Positions 37,420 through 50,113 are shown, counted from the stretch's first letter. The stretch: 64,000 nucleotides of DNA from Laburnicola sp. R22_1 (GCA_014281115.1 JACONQ010000013.1:1850501-1914500); one strand, 5' to 3'. The notes: generated from the sequence alone by a model not told the origin. Numbers and translations are program-made.

Positions 37420-39588
37420 CCTATTAAACAAACTAGTTATATAATAACTACCTCTACTACTACTTTATATAAAGCCTCTACCTTTACTATCTCTACCTTA
37501 TAAGATAATACTAATATGCCTAAATATACTAGACTATATAATAAGTATACTAAAGGAATAGAAATATTAGAGGCAATACAGCGCAAGGAAATAAGACTTA
37601 AGTACTAGAAGAATAAGATTAACTTAGCAAATAATCTCTCTTTATTAGAAATATAATTATATATAGTATATACTATTACTAATTATTATATATTATATTA
37701 AAAAGGGACAGCTTTCTTAGAAATATTTTAGAAAGACTTTAAAAGATAGAAAGAATACTATTTTTTAAAGTTAAACTATGCGTCTAGAAGAAAGCTTATT
37801 ATAGTTCTAGAAGAAAAGAGTATTATACTAAAAATAGATACTAGAGCTATAAGTGCTAGTAAACTATATAAAGTAGCCTAAGAAAATGTAAATATTACTT
37901 ATCTATTACTATCTTTACTAGCTTGCTTAACTCCCTATATATAAACACTAAGACTAATCTTAAAGATATCTAAGCTAGTTAGGCTATTATATAAACCTAA
38001 ATAAAGTAATCTGCTACTACTATAGGCACCTATATAGCTGTAGGTCTCTATAGACATCTTAAAAGAATCTTTATATAAGTACTAAGAATAATCTTATTTA
38101 TATAAATAACTAAATAAACTACTACTCTTCGCATATAGTACCTAACTACTATTTTGCTTACCTACTTATAACTATTAAACGCTATATAGAATAGAACTAC
38201 TACTAGTTAAACGCAAATTATAGGCACTATACTAATCTATATAGACTAAGCCTATGCTATAATCTAACCTATATAAGCTTTTGCCTAAGCATAACCTACC
38301 TCTTTAAAGAATTCTAGCTAATAAGATACTTTAAAAGGTATAAAATAATAATAATAACTATACTAGAGCTCTATATATTATTTTAGTAAATAAGACTAGA
38401 ATCTTTATAGATCTATATAAACGTCTAGATATTACTAAGAATTAATACCTAGATATCTTTCTAGATATCCTTACTAGCTATGCAGTATAGTATTATCTCT
38501 ATACTATCTATTCTAGACAATTATAGAAGTGCTTATATAAAGCACTTAATAGTTACTTTAATACTACTATTAACTATAACTAGTATTAGATAAACTAGAC
38601 TATAATAACTTTTATATAATACTAGTATAAGAACCCTAATAAGAGTCTACACAAAGTTCTAGAGGTAATAATTAATAAGCTTACCCTCGCATAGAAAGTA
38701 TTAGGTATAGACTTTACTAAGAAAATTTCTCTCTATATTACTATTATCTTTTTTTGTCATTACCTTTTTTACGCTCTTTTTAATTACTAAGCAGGAGGCT
38801 CTGCTTTTTTTATCATGTTATTTAAGATGAAAGCCTTTGTCGTGCTATTCCTAGGTAGTTAATTTAACGCCACATATTACTATTATAAAAGTATACTATA
38901 GACACCTAGAGCTAGAGTAGGCTATATTTACTTCTAAGCCTACCTATAAAGTTCTATTTACTAATTCTTATATGTTAATCTAAGTTATAATTAATTACTA
39001 ATCTAATTAGTACCTATAAAAGACTAATACGTACTACACTAATTATAAATATAACTTTTTTATATAAAGAGAGAGATTACTAGGCTCTTATAAATAAGGA
39101 TTTTATAGATAATTTATGCTATTATTATTATAATTTAGATCCTAATTAAATAATACTTGTATATGACTAAAGAAGTATTTTATATACTATAAGAAAGGTT
39201 ATTAGTCTTCTAACTATCCGCATAATAAGTGTACCTATATAATAAGATAGTATAGTACCTTTTATAAAGAGCATAATAATAAAACGCCTTTATATAAAAC
39301 TATTTAGTTCTATATTTAGAATATAAAAGGGTATAATAATAAGGAACCTACTTTATATAAAGAAGAGAAGTAAAGTAAAGATAATAAGAATAGCAACAAT
39401 TAAGTGTCCTACCTAACTACTACTATCTATTATTACTGCACAACTAGCAAATATATTTATAAAATAGAGCTAGAGAAGTATATAGAATAGTCTATTCTTA
39501 AAGATTAATACTATATAATATACTAAGATAAACTATAGGATATAGGTATAGTAAGAATTTCTACTATTAGCAAAGTATATATTAGGAA
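37420..39588 (+). pseudogene. Copia 2 gag relic
   Basis: Co-linear with copia 1 gag (11819-13830), including TRLYNKYTKGIEILEAI-like sequence near 37540 and the zinc-knuckle stretch near 39190. It is more mutated than copia 1. It is interrupted by S1 copy g and cut off at about 39588. Confidence 0.65.
38748..38876 (+). repeat. S1 short repeat, copy g, best-preserved, 10-bp duplication
   Basis: 129 bp inserted in copia 2. The perfect duplication TTACTATTAT lies at 38738-38747 and 38877-38886 and can be extended to 13 bp. Copia 1 (about 13125-13140) provides the uninterrupted site. It starts CTTTTTTTGTCATTACC and ends TTAATTTAACGCCACATA. There is no terminal inverted repeat and no ORF. Confidence 0.85.
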
Positions 39589-41014
39589 AAAAATTATTTT
39601 AGCTTAGCATAATATTGCTTAAATATTACTTAAATATATATAGGTATATAAAACCCTACCTAAATATATAAGTATATATGCTAGTCTTAACTAAGACCCA
39701 CAGATACTTTATAGTCAGATTACATAATTAAATTTTTCGATTTTAGAAATAATGTAGTTATAGGCAATTACTGTCTATAGTCGGTTTAGCAGCTTTTGAA
39801 CGTTGTTTAACCACTTAGCACCTTTCTTATTTTACTTCCTTAGCTCCTAAGAAACTTATTATTATCTATAGTGTTAAGCAGTCTTGTTAGATTCCTCCTC
39901 TACTGTGCGATATATCCTAGGTTCGCCTTAGTCTATCTAGTAGTCTCTGCGCACATTATTAATACGTATATAACCTAAGCTAGTAAATAGTAGCATAGAC
40001 TATATACGTGCATTGCGTGGCAATCTAGTATAAGCAACTTAACTAGAAGCTTATTGCTGTTAGCTATCTTAAGCTTTAGCTTCTTTCTAGGAATAATTGC
40101 AAGCTTGTTAATTAACTTTTAGAGATATAAGAAGGGGTCTATAGTAGATTATGTATACTTAAGATTAAACTTTGCTTTACAGCGCGATCGCATATTTATC
40201 TTATTTAATTTGGCTATAGTTATTAGTCATAGTGGTGCATAAGATAGTAGCGGGATTAGGCTCTCTTTATATAGACGACGATTACTCTAATCTTATTACT
40301 GCCTATATGGGCGAGATAAGTCACTACTTAATAATAGTTCTAAACTGTAGTTAAGTTAACCCTACTAGTATACTTAACGGCCTTGCGGGGTGCCAAATAA
40401 TAAGCGCGCTATTAACTTAGTCACGTGTATTTATATAGTCTATAGATATCTTATAGAGCTAGTATATAGAAAAATATGTTATAGCTAGATTTTCTTTTTT
40501 ACTATAGTATAGTTGCGGGATATAGCTTTATTTATAAAAAAGTATATATAGGCATGCGTAGTTATATATAAACTTGCCTAAATATGCAAGTATATATAAA
40601 TATACTTAAGTAAGTATATAATTATATAATAGTATAAGAAAGTATATATAAACCTAGATTATATAATACTTAACTCTAAATTACTATAACTTACTACGTC
40701 CTAGTAATAGTTATAATTCTATCTAAATATGTATATATTTAATTCTAAATTAGTATAACTTACTATATTATAGTACTAGTTATAACTTTTTCTATCCTAC
40801 CTTATATTAATTCTAAATTACTATAACTTACTATGTTCTAGTAATAGTTATAATTCTATCTAAATACGTATACGTTTAATTCTAAATTACTATAACTTAC
40901 TACGTCCTAATAATAGTTATAATTTACTCTAACTACGCATGCGTTTAAGTTTCTTTAGTTAACTATTCTTTCTATTTTTTATATCTTAAGGTGTATCTAC
41001 TAGCCTTTATCCTA
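39589..41014. other. AT-rich unassigned DNA with hairpins and a minus-strand relic
   Basis: Starts with a palindromic segment at about 39630-39680 (ACTTAAATATATATAGGTA and TACCTAAATATATAAGTA). At about 39750-40230 the minus strand reads as protein across stops, with SMLLFTSLGYIRINNVRRDY and KKGAKWLNNVQKLLNRL; I cannot name a family. A related hairpin with TAGGCA and TGCCTA arms lies near 40550-40590, followed by a 69-bp tandem repeat. Confidence 0.4.
40671..40945. repeat. Four-copy tandem repeat of about 69 bp
   Basis: Units start at 40671, 40740, 40808 and 40877 with TAAYTCTAAATTA, then YTATAACTTACTAYRTY and TAGTTATAAY. Spacing is 68-69 bp. Confidence 0.85.
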
Positions 41015-42870
41015 AGCCGCCCCACCGACCTATGGCGCACCCCACCTATTGCGCGCGACGCGTTCGCGCATACAGAATTCTTCCAACTGCAATATCTTCA
41101 CAACTATATATAATTATTACATATAATTATAGATATAAAGCCTCGATATAGTCCCTATAATCTTAAGCACGCAATATATAAAGCTGAGATGCTGCAAGGC
41201 GCCTTAGTACGGTCCATAGCCTTAGACTACGCGATCCCACCCTCCACACTTCGAAACCGCCTTAATGGCCGCACTAATGCGGTATCTGCACAGTTACTAC
41301 GCCAGAAGCTCTCTCCTAATTAGGAGAGATGGCTCGCTAATTAGATAGTTGAGGAGCATAGTCTTTGGCGCGCTCTAAGCCATGCTACTATACGCAAAAT
41401 GGCCAATTGCATTGCACGCGTTAACAGCGACCACATTCCTATAGGCAAGAATTAGATTGCTGGCTTTAGAGCTCGTAATCTAACTATTACCACCCTAATT
41501 AGTTAATTACTCGATAAAGCACGCGTTAATAGGTTAGACAAATTAACTCTTAAAGGGTTCTTTACTATATTAAAGGCTATTATTAGCAAATACTATATTA
41601 AACTATCTAATATCTAGAATATAGACGAACACGGCCTTTGGCAAGGCAGCAGTAGCAATGGGAGGATACTAGGACCTGTGACGAAGTTAGGATCCAAGCG
41701 TACGTATGTGAAAGAGCCTGAATTAACTAATTGGGTATTAATTATAGAATGCGCTAGCGCCAAGGGCTGTTCTATTAAGCCTCTTATTATATTTAAGGGT
41801 GTAGGGCTTTAAAGTACCTAGTTCCCTATTAACAACGCGCCTAATTAGCACTATATAGTGTCTAAAAATGGCTAGACATTAAATAATATTAGTCTGCGGT
41901 GGCTAGAGACTAAATTTCTACTAGAAAGTACGCCTAACAACTTATCTAACTAGCGCCTTCTTATCTGCGATAGTCACAGCTCGCATGCGACAATAGAATT
42001 TATATAGATGGCCAAAACTAATTAGATCTTCGTCCTATACTTGCCTCCTCACACTTCGCACCTACTTTAGCCTCTTAATCTGTTATTCTTTAGCCCACTA
42101 AAGCAGAATTACCGTTGGGAGCTAGATAGGCTGTTAGCCCTATCTAATATAGCACCAGTTAAGCGTAATCGCTTTCTTATACTATACGCAGACACTTAAG
42201 GTTGTGTTACAGCCAATTATATTATAATAGAGTTCTGTACAGCTAGTATACATCCGTACAACCCTAGAAAGGTCCTTAATTCTTTATAACTACCGTGCAA
42301 TCAGAAGGTTATAGTACCTCTAACAACTCTAAGCCTACCCCAGAAGCGTAAGCAATCACCCATAGTTCGTACACCATCTAGACCTTAAGAGATACCCTGT
42401 CTATTGGCAAATCTAGCAGATAGACAAGGATCTAGGGCGCAACAGCGGGTAGAGAAGGCGCTAATAAAGGGTTAGTCGCAGTAATTAACTAAGCTAGCTG
42501 CAGCTAAGGCGCGTATTGCCAGACTTAAGACTTAAGTTAAGAATCTAAAGCCTAATAAACGCACAAAGGTTAAAGTAAATCTTAATGTTAGCTTTGTAGG
42601 GCTTAACAATATTAAGATTGTATAGAAGCGGTCACAGAAGGCTCTAGCAAAGGATGGGCTTCGCTAAGGCTATAGAGCGACAACAAGATCCGCTAGAGGT
42701 TGTAGACGAGGCGGGCAACAGGGAAAATTATCTAGATGGCTTAGTAGACTGACTAGCTTCGTTTTTAAATAGTTTTGAAAGTTAAAATATAAAAAATTGC
42801 TATACAGAATATAATTTTGATAAGAAGGTTGCCTATTCGAGCACGTGCGCCATAGGTTGGTGGGGCGGCT
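41015..42870 (+). mobile_element. Fot1/pogo-type DNA transposon 1
   Basis: 1,856 bp with 26-bp terminal inverted repeats, AGCCGCCCCACCGACCTATG and GCGCAC at the left and the same with one mismatch at the right. It is flanked by TA (41013-41014, 42871-42872), the target site of Tc1/mariner-pogo elements. The left and right ends keep their GC-rich sequence although the interior carries many stops. Confidence 0.9.
41210..42760 (+). pseudogene. Pogo 1 transposase relic
   Basis: The frame reads LNGRTNAVSAQLLRQKLS (helix-turn-helix region), IARVNSDHIPIGKN, then NIDEHGLW (first Asp kept), GRILGPVTKLGSKRTYVKE, LIICDSHSSHATIEFI-like (second Asp kept) and LPPHTSHL followed by PLNLLFF, where the family has PLDV, so the third catalytic Asp is Asn. 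Stops occur at Trp and Gln codons. It matches the DDE_1/Fot1 transposase layout. Confidence 0.8.
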
Positions 42871-42872
42871 TA

Positions 42873-45800
42873 GTCTTATATAATTTTAACACTTTGTACC
42901 ACGCTAACTTTAAGTCTAAAGTAGTTTTTTTATTAGAATATTTGCATCCCTCTACGCCTATTATATCCTTTATAATTACTATATCTACTTTCTCTAATAA
43001 CTACTTATACTCTATTGCCCTCCTTATATTAATCTAGCTATATTTATTATAAAGTAAGCGCGCGTTTATAACTAAATTCTTCTACTCTAGCTAGACTAGC
43101 TATTAGATAAACTATTTAAGCTCCTTAATTTTATAATAATATAGTTTGCATTTATAATGTTAATACCCTTAGTATATAGGTCTATAGTTGTTATAATAAT
43201 TCTTAATAAGCTATTAACGCTGTTAAATATATTAATAATTGTTCTTTGCTTAGGAAAGCTTATTTTGATATAGATAAGTATAATATATACTTTATTTTAA
43301 ATAATCTAGATAATAGTGTAAAACTTCTTAGTAATATCTACTTAACTTTTAAGGAGCTTCTATACACCCTATAGCTATTAGTATAGTAACTTATTACAAT
43401 TTATAATATATATATAATAGCGTTAAGTAATATAATTATTAGTATCTTTATCTTAATTATAATTTTATTCTAGCGTAGCTTTTTATTAGAGTAAAGCTCT
43501 AAACGCGCGCTCTTCCTTAACACCTTAATCTTTTAAATATACTATTATATATATGTCTACTCTAAATTATCTTTAATAGCTTTGCTAAAATTAGTAAATA
43601 AGAGTAATATCTTAAGATTGCTAAAAATACTTTATAGTTAGTTAGAATGCGCATTTATACTATACTTATTATAGACCTTAATAAGTAATAGCGTTGTGCC
43701 TATAATATATAGATTATAGTAAGACTTTAATATCTAATATTAATTATTCTACTCTTCCCTCATACTCTAGACGCTCTTTCCTTTTATTTACTAACTAAAT
43801 AACATTTTATATTATATTTCTACTTATTTAATTATATTTAATAATAACGTCCTTTAGATAAGTTTAATAATTGCTATTTTTAGTAAAGGCTTTTTGTCTA
43901 GCCTTTATATATATTTAATACGTTTAATTAATATTATCTATATAATATTTGCTATAACCTTGCTATATTTAAAAAATTTATAGTTGTTAAGCATAGTATA
44001 CTTCTTTTCCATCTTCCTTACTCTGTAAGCAGCCTACGTGCCACCTTTCTAGATTATATTAAGAGTAGATAGTATTTTTTTATATAGCTATAGGGAAGGT
44101 TTTACCCCTTTTATACTAGTATTTACTACAGCTGCTATTTATAGGCTATACTTAAAGGCAAGATATTAGAGTATAGACTTATATATTCTTATACCTTTAA
44201 GATTATAAAATTTTCCTATATATTCTAGTTGCTAAGATATTTAGGTAATAAAGTGTAAGAAGTAGTTCATAATAAGCCTTTAGACTTACTATCTACTTTA
44301 TTATATTAGTTAGAATAGCTCTAGTGTTTAGGCTAGATATTATAGTACTATTATTATTATAAGTTGTTGTAAATCTTATAGTGTACAATACGCTATATTA
44401 TATATCTACTATAGTTTATAATAGTTTTTATTTCCTTTAGCTAACTCTTTACTTGTTAATGTCTAGAATAGCGTTAGGTTAACTAGCTATATTTATAATA
44501 GTAGCTAAAAGTTATTAAGCGTGCTGTAGGTTTATTGTCACTTTCTTTCTATATATATATATAATAATTGTTAAGTTCTTACGTATATTGCTCTTTAAGC
44601 TAGTTTTTTATAATATATCTTATTAGTTTATATTTAATAGCAAGCCTAAATAGTAGTTTAGGAAATTTTACTATCTGCACTTAGTATAGTAGGCTTAAGA
44701 TAATATTCTTTTAGTTACTATTAGTGTTTGCAACTATTATAATCTAGCTATATTTTATTAGTATTTAGTAGTTATATATCTATAAATTAGCTAAGTAAGG
44801 ACATAGTAGTAGGTAATAGTTCTATCCTAGGTATAGACCTACCACTTCTTTAAGTAAATATCTTGCCTATTTTACATTTTTATACAAGGTTAATAATTAT
44901 TTTACATTTTATAATTTAGGATCCTATAATTAATCTTACTAGATAGAGGTAGGACTTTCTAATGCTAGGACTAGACTTATTACTATTACTACTATATTGC
45001 TTGCTCTATATAACTATTTTAGCTAATACTATCTACTAGTAGGGAAGCATTATAGAACCTAGAGTAAGGGCCTATATTATAGAGAATATAATTATATTAT
45101 ATAATATTATAAGCGTAGCCTAGTTAAGTATAAATATCTGCGCTATTATAGCATATAACTATTCTATTATACAAGCGTGTGCCTAGCTAAGATTAGTATT
45201 AATAGCCATATTTACTCTATAAATAATTATTAGCGAGATTTTAGTATTTGTTTTTATTAGGCTATTCTTACTAAGAGGAATATTAGCTAGCTATAGTAAT
45301 TATATATTGTATACGCTTAGTTATTAATTACGTAATATTAGTTTAGTGTACTATGCCTATACATATATTAGTAACCACTTTATACTTATATACTATAAGT
45401 ATATATAACGCGTTAACTTGCTTATAGACAGCAATACTTATTACTACTATAGCTCTCTATAAGTCTGCACTATAGGTTTAAATACCTAGTAATACTACCT
45501 TACTTATCGCATTCTTTACCTTCTTCTACTATATTAGAATTACTTTAGAAGTTAACGCGTCTTGCCTTTACTATAGCACCCTAGTTATAAAGTGTACATA
45601 TTAATAAAGCGGTAATACTATAATATACTAAGACGCTAAAAGGTATATTTAAAAAGACAGGTATATAGCACCTAAAAGGCCTACTAAATCTACGCTAGGT
45701 ATAAATAGATCTCTAGATTGTCTAGCTTAAGAAGGTTAGCCTATAGCTACTATATAAGTAGTTATATAATAGTAATAGTTTAGCGTACACAGCGTACGTA

Positions 45801-45976
45801 GTAGAGCTCTAGGATCTTTGCCTACTAAAGAAGCACCTTTAGAATAACTATAACCATAATCTTGCTATATATTACTATGCGTAGTTAACTACTATTAAAG
45901 AAAATAATAATAAGAGGTACACGCACTAGTACCTCTATCTTATTACTACTTATAACACTATACAGATGTGCTAGTA
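42873..45976. other. AT-rich unassigned DNA
   Basis: 3.1 kb, among the most AT-rich parts of the window. Minus-strand frames near 45000-45180 give short protein-like runs (ASLLVDSIS, YIEQ; TRLYNRIVICYNSADIY) but no family can be named. A weak short tandem character (TATTATAAT runs) is present. It may be the body of the element into which pogo 1 inserted. Confidence 0.35.
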
Positions 45977-46140
45977 GTAATAATAATAATAATAACAATA
46001 ATAACAATAATAACAATAATTACAATAATAACAATAATAACAATAATAACAATAATAACAATAATAATAATAATAACAATAATAACAATAATAACAATAA
46101 TAACAATAATAACAATAACAACAACAACAACAACAACAAC

Positions 46141-46201
<61 letters not shown>

Positions 46202-46203
46202 GT
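45977..46203 (+). repeat. AAT/AAC microsatellite in G2 gag
   Basis: About 227 bp of mixed AAT and AAC repeats, with a pure AAC block at about 46116-46140. All units encode Asn in the Gag frame. Long reading frames of Ile or Leu seen here are artefacts of this repeat. Confidence 0.9.
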
Positions 46204-48440
46204 AGATGTTTTAATAAAGGCAATCCTTTTATTAACACATCTAATTGTCGAACTATAACATATAATTAATAAGACTGTACTAGCTTGCTACCTACTAATC
46301 TTTCTAAATATATATACTTTACTAATATTACTAACACTAATAGTAATGTACTAGATTATAAACTCTACATTAGTATTATTAGTGCAGAAGATAGCTTAAA
46401 GTTAGATAAAGTTAAGGTATTAGGATATATGCAGTTTGCTAATGCTATAAGCTAGAAACCTAAATTCTAGTAGGATATTATTATATTATTATTAACAACT
46501 ATACAACAAGTTACTAACAAGCTAGAAGATAATTAGACAAAGCTCTAGGAGTTTGGACAGTTTTAGGCTAGTTATAGGGTGTTAGAATAATAGTTTATAA
46601 CAAAGTTAGAATAGGTTAAGATATTAGAGGATTATATTATATTATATAAGCACTTTCTTAAAATTATAAAGCAGGAGGAAATTAAGTTATAAGTACACTA
46701 TAACTTAATAAAGAAAGACTTTATTGCCCTTAGAAAGTTAAAGATACTAGCTAACTATTATATAGCCCTATAGCAATAGCTTAGGGAACTCTAAGATTGC
46801 CTACTTAATAACTACGTCCTGCGTATTAATTATTAGGACTTAGAAAACCGCGTTACATAATCTACTAAGTTAGGATAGGTACTTTAGCGAGAGTTAGACA
46901 CTACATATACTTATATTATTAAGCTTAGAGGATAGCTACCTATGCGCGTTATTTCGCGTTATTAATCTTACAACACTTAATAATTCATAGTAGACCCAAA
47001 TTAATTAATCCTATCTGTTAAATAACTACTAAATATTAAAGTTTATTATACACCTGCTAATAATCTATTACTTAAATATATATGTTCTTCTCTTACTTTA
47101 GACTTATGCTATAACCTATATATTATAAGCTACACAAGTTACGCATAATAATAAACCTGTCTAATGCCTTCTTATAAAGTTTTTCTATTACTAGAACTTA
47201 TAGTAGATCCTTAGTATTCGCGTTAGATCCGTATACCTAAGGTAAATTACTTCTCTAGCAAAGATAAAAATAAGGACAACTATAAATATTAGCGTATTAT
47301 ATTAATAGATAAGCTATAGACGCTTTCTAATAAATAGATGCGTATTATATACTTGCGCAGCTAACTTAAGGGATAGATATAGACCCTTATATACTCGTAT
47401 TTTAAGACTACTATAATTGTTACTAATATGCTTAACTACCTTAATAAGATCTATTTATCTAAAAATAAGCTATTAGACGCCTAGAAAAAGATTATGGGCG
47501 ATTCCTTAGTTTAAGACCCTAGGGAAATACTTATAGATTAGCACGCGCAATTTATAGCTATTATTAACTTTTTAATATATCTAACTACCTACTAATAAGC
47601 TAAGCCTATTAACTTATATATAGTTGTATTGTTTATACTACTAATATATTATTAGTATCTAGGAAGTCTTTTGTGGGTTATATAGATTAAGCCTTATATA
47701 TAGAGCGCCTAACCCGCAAGTTAGTAATCGGACGCTTAGGTGCATCTATAACTATAACTAACTATTTAAAGACACGCACCACAAATATAGTTGTGGCTAG
47801 GTCTAATATAACTCTATATACTTTATTCTTTACTCTTTGCATAAATAAGTTAACTAGGCATAATAACTATAAATATATATTACGCAAGTTAGACCTACTA
47901 GCTAAAGCTAACGCGTGCTTTAAATATAGCGTAGCTAGATATTAGGTAATAGATATAATAGCTAGTTATTATAATAATATTATTACTTCTATAAAGGAAA
48001 TTAAATATCTTTATATTATTCTCTCTAACCCTATTAATTATAAGAACGCGCAATATATTTACGCTATCTAGATAAACTCTAACTAATTATATAGTCTGCA
48101 TAGATATAATAGTTAGCCTAATAAGTTACCTAAATATAACAACGCTAGTAGACCTAATAATAATAATATGCGCCATAGTTAAGATTATAAAGATAATAAT
48201 AAGTTATATTTTTAGTAGCTCTAAAGCAAAATTATATAATAGAGCAATAGCAGCAGCGTATATAAAGAAATCTTATAGTAGTATAATAAAAGATTAATAA
48301 ATTTAAACTAGACGTAGAACTTAGCCTTAACTCTTAGGGTATATAGTAGATCTTAGCTATTAACATAAATAATAAGGTTAAACAATTCTAGTTTACCTAC
48401 CTTATTAAGCTTACCACTCTATACAAATAGGTAAAAGCGA
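46204..48440 (+). pseudogene. G2 gag relic
   Basis: Aligned with G1 22000-24110: KYIYFTNITNTNSN-like near 46310-46345, the AFTNSLLVSRKSF-like segment near 47660 and the region before protease. Heavily interrupted by TAA/TAG. No intact Cys knuckle. Confidence 0.55.
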
Positions 48441-48869
48441 GATAACTTATAGACACTAGCGCTAGTGCTAGTTTTATTAGTTCTTCTTATATTAAGTAAT
48501 ACTAGTTAAAGCTATATAAGGTTGCCAATCTAATTACGTTATATCTTGCAGATAGTAAAGTTATAGACCTTATAGTCGGCTTGCTAAATACCTTTTTTAA
48601 CCTTTTTTTAATTTAAGGTTAAAGTAGATTAAGATAGAAGGTTATATGTACTACTATGTACCGCACCTAATTCTAATTAAAGACTAATCTTAAACACCTT
48701 AATAACTCTATACTCTGTAAGCTCCTAACCTATATAAGATTTACTTATGCCGTATATAGCACACCTAGCTTATTGCTACTACTATTATTAGTTATCTGCA
48801 CTTGCGTCGCTACGCGGCGTACTTACTTAAATAAGCTAACTTAATAGCAATAATAGCTAGAAGGATCTC

Positions 48870-49340
48870 GCGGATTTATACAACGCTCTTGCCACACTAG
48901 AGCTTATTCATAAAGACCTTATTATCCTCTTACGTCCTCTACTAGAGGATTCTATTACTAATAAGGAGCAATTGCGTCTACTAGAGTGGGAATATAGTCT
49001 AGCTATTCTTTGCGAACTAGATTAGCTTCCAGCCTAACTAGTATACGTGGATAGCATTACAAATAGTTAAGTATACCTATCTATTATGCTAAATAAGTAT
49101 CTTATAGACAAAACAGAACTCTAGCGTAGCTATATTAGCGGTAGTAGCGCGAATCTTTAGTGTGTACTTTTTAGCAATAGCAAGTACTTCTTTAGGGACA
49201 ACGTTAATGCCTAGATAGATAGTAGGGCTTAGAGAGATAGTAGGGACTTTGTTAAGGACAACCTTAATATAGTAATAGAGCAATAGTATATTTAGTATAT
49301 ATTACCCTCGTCCTACTACGTATAAGAAATATATCTATTA
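48870..49340 (+). pseudogene. Unknown ORF relic in the 1.09 kb element
   Basis: One frame is protein-like with stops only at Trp/Gln-type positions: YNALATLELIHKDLIILLRP, then LLEDSITNKEQLRLLEWEYS, LVYVDSITNS and IMLNKYLIDKTEL. It is Leu-rich and may be helical. I recognise no transposase motif. It could be a captured host gene fragment. Confidence 0.4.
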
Positions 49341-49539
49341 ATATATTAACTTATATTATTTATAATAATCTAGATAGTAGTTTATAACTTAGAATAGTAG
49401 AGAAGAAATAGCTTATAGTATAGCTGCGCCAAAGTCTTATCTCTTCTAAAGTTCTAAGTAGTCTCTTTGTAAAGATTTTGCTTATAGGAGTAGCCCTACG
49501 GCAAGACCGCCAAGCTCGCTCAGCAGTTTAAACGCGCTT

Positions 49540-49663
49540 TTTTTATTAATATCTTTTTTACACTCTTTTTAATTACTAAGCAGGGGGCTCTACTATTTTT
49601 ATTATGTTATTTAAGATAAAAGCCTTTGTCGTGCTATCCCTAGGTAGTTAATTTAATGCTACA
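49540..49663 (+). repeat. S1 unit, copy h, forming the right end of the 1.09 kb element
   Basis: It matches copy g (38748-38876) closely: TTTTTTACACTCTTTTTAAT, GGGGGCTCTACTATTTTTAT, ATGTTATTTAAGATAAAAGC, CCTAGGTAGTTAATTTAATG. Confidence 0.8.
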
Positions 49664-49911
49664 TAGACTTTATAATATAGTATGGCACTTATACTAATAC
49701 TATAATATATTGTGTTACCTATATTAGGATTTTTAATATTATCCTTAGTATAGATTAGATGTTTACTTATAATTCTTAACTGGAGTTGCGTAACTAGTCT
49801 ATAAGTTTTAATATATATTACTATCTTATTAACTATCTTAAAGATGCTCTACCTAAAATAGTATATTAGGAGAAATTACTAGCTAGTTCTTTATAGTCCA
49901 CAGCACGCAAA

Positions 49912-50113
49912 AATTAGGAAGAGAAATATCGTAGACCTTTTAGTGTATAGTATAACGATATAAGAGAAAGCTATAGGTGTGCTAAAAACGCATTAAAAAA
50001 AGGTAAAGCAGCTCGAAGACAAATAGGTTAGATTGGGAACTGTTTGTTGGCACGTGCAAATCGGCCCCTCCTACTAGAGGTAGTTAATCACGAAATATAC
50101 TAGGTACCAAAGT
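49912..50113 (+). repeat. S2 repeat, copy B, with 10-bp duplication
   Basis: 202 bp inserted in G2 protease-RT sequence. The flanking duplication is AGCACGCAAA (49902-49911) / AGCACGTAAA (50114-50123), one C/T difference. G1 near 24535-24560 shows the uninterrupted context. It is non-coding, keeps some GC-rich blocks (GGCACGTGCAAATCGGCCCC) and has no obvious terminal inverted repeat. Confidence 0.75.

Larger units (their letters stand above)
48574..49663 (+). mobile_element. 1.09 kb element sharing its right end with the S1 repeats
   Basis: Inserted in G2 with a 10-bp duplication TAGACCTTAT (48564-48573) / TAGACTTTAT (49664-49673), one C/T difference. Its last 125 or so bases are an S1 unit (CTTTTTAATTACTAAGCAGG .. 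TTAATTTAATGCTACA). Its first 950 bp are absent from the short copies. It has no visible terminal inverted repeat. It may be a longer, possibly coding, relative of S1. Confidence 0.65.

Noticed and set aside
40671..40945. CRISPR-like array
   Set aside because: The units are contiguous tandem repeats without unique spacers, in a fungal genome.
39589..45976. Possible Starship-type giant transposon captain (tyrosine recombinase)
   Set aside because: No R-H-R-Y-type motif could be read on either strand. The surviving relics do not resemble it.
45968..46258. Long Ile/Thr and Leu ORFs on both strands
   Set aside because: They are translations of the AAT/AAC microsatellite in G2 gag.
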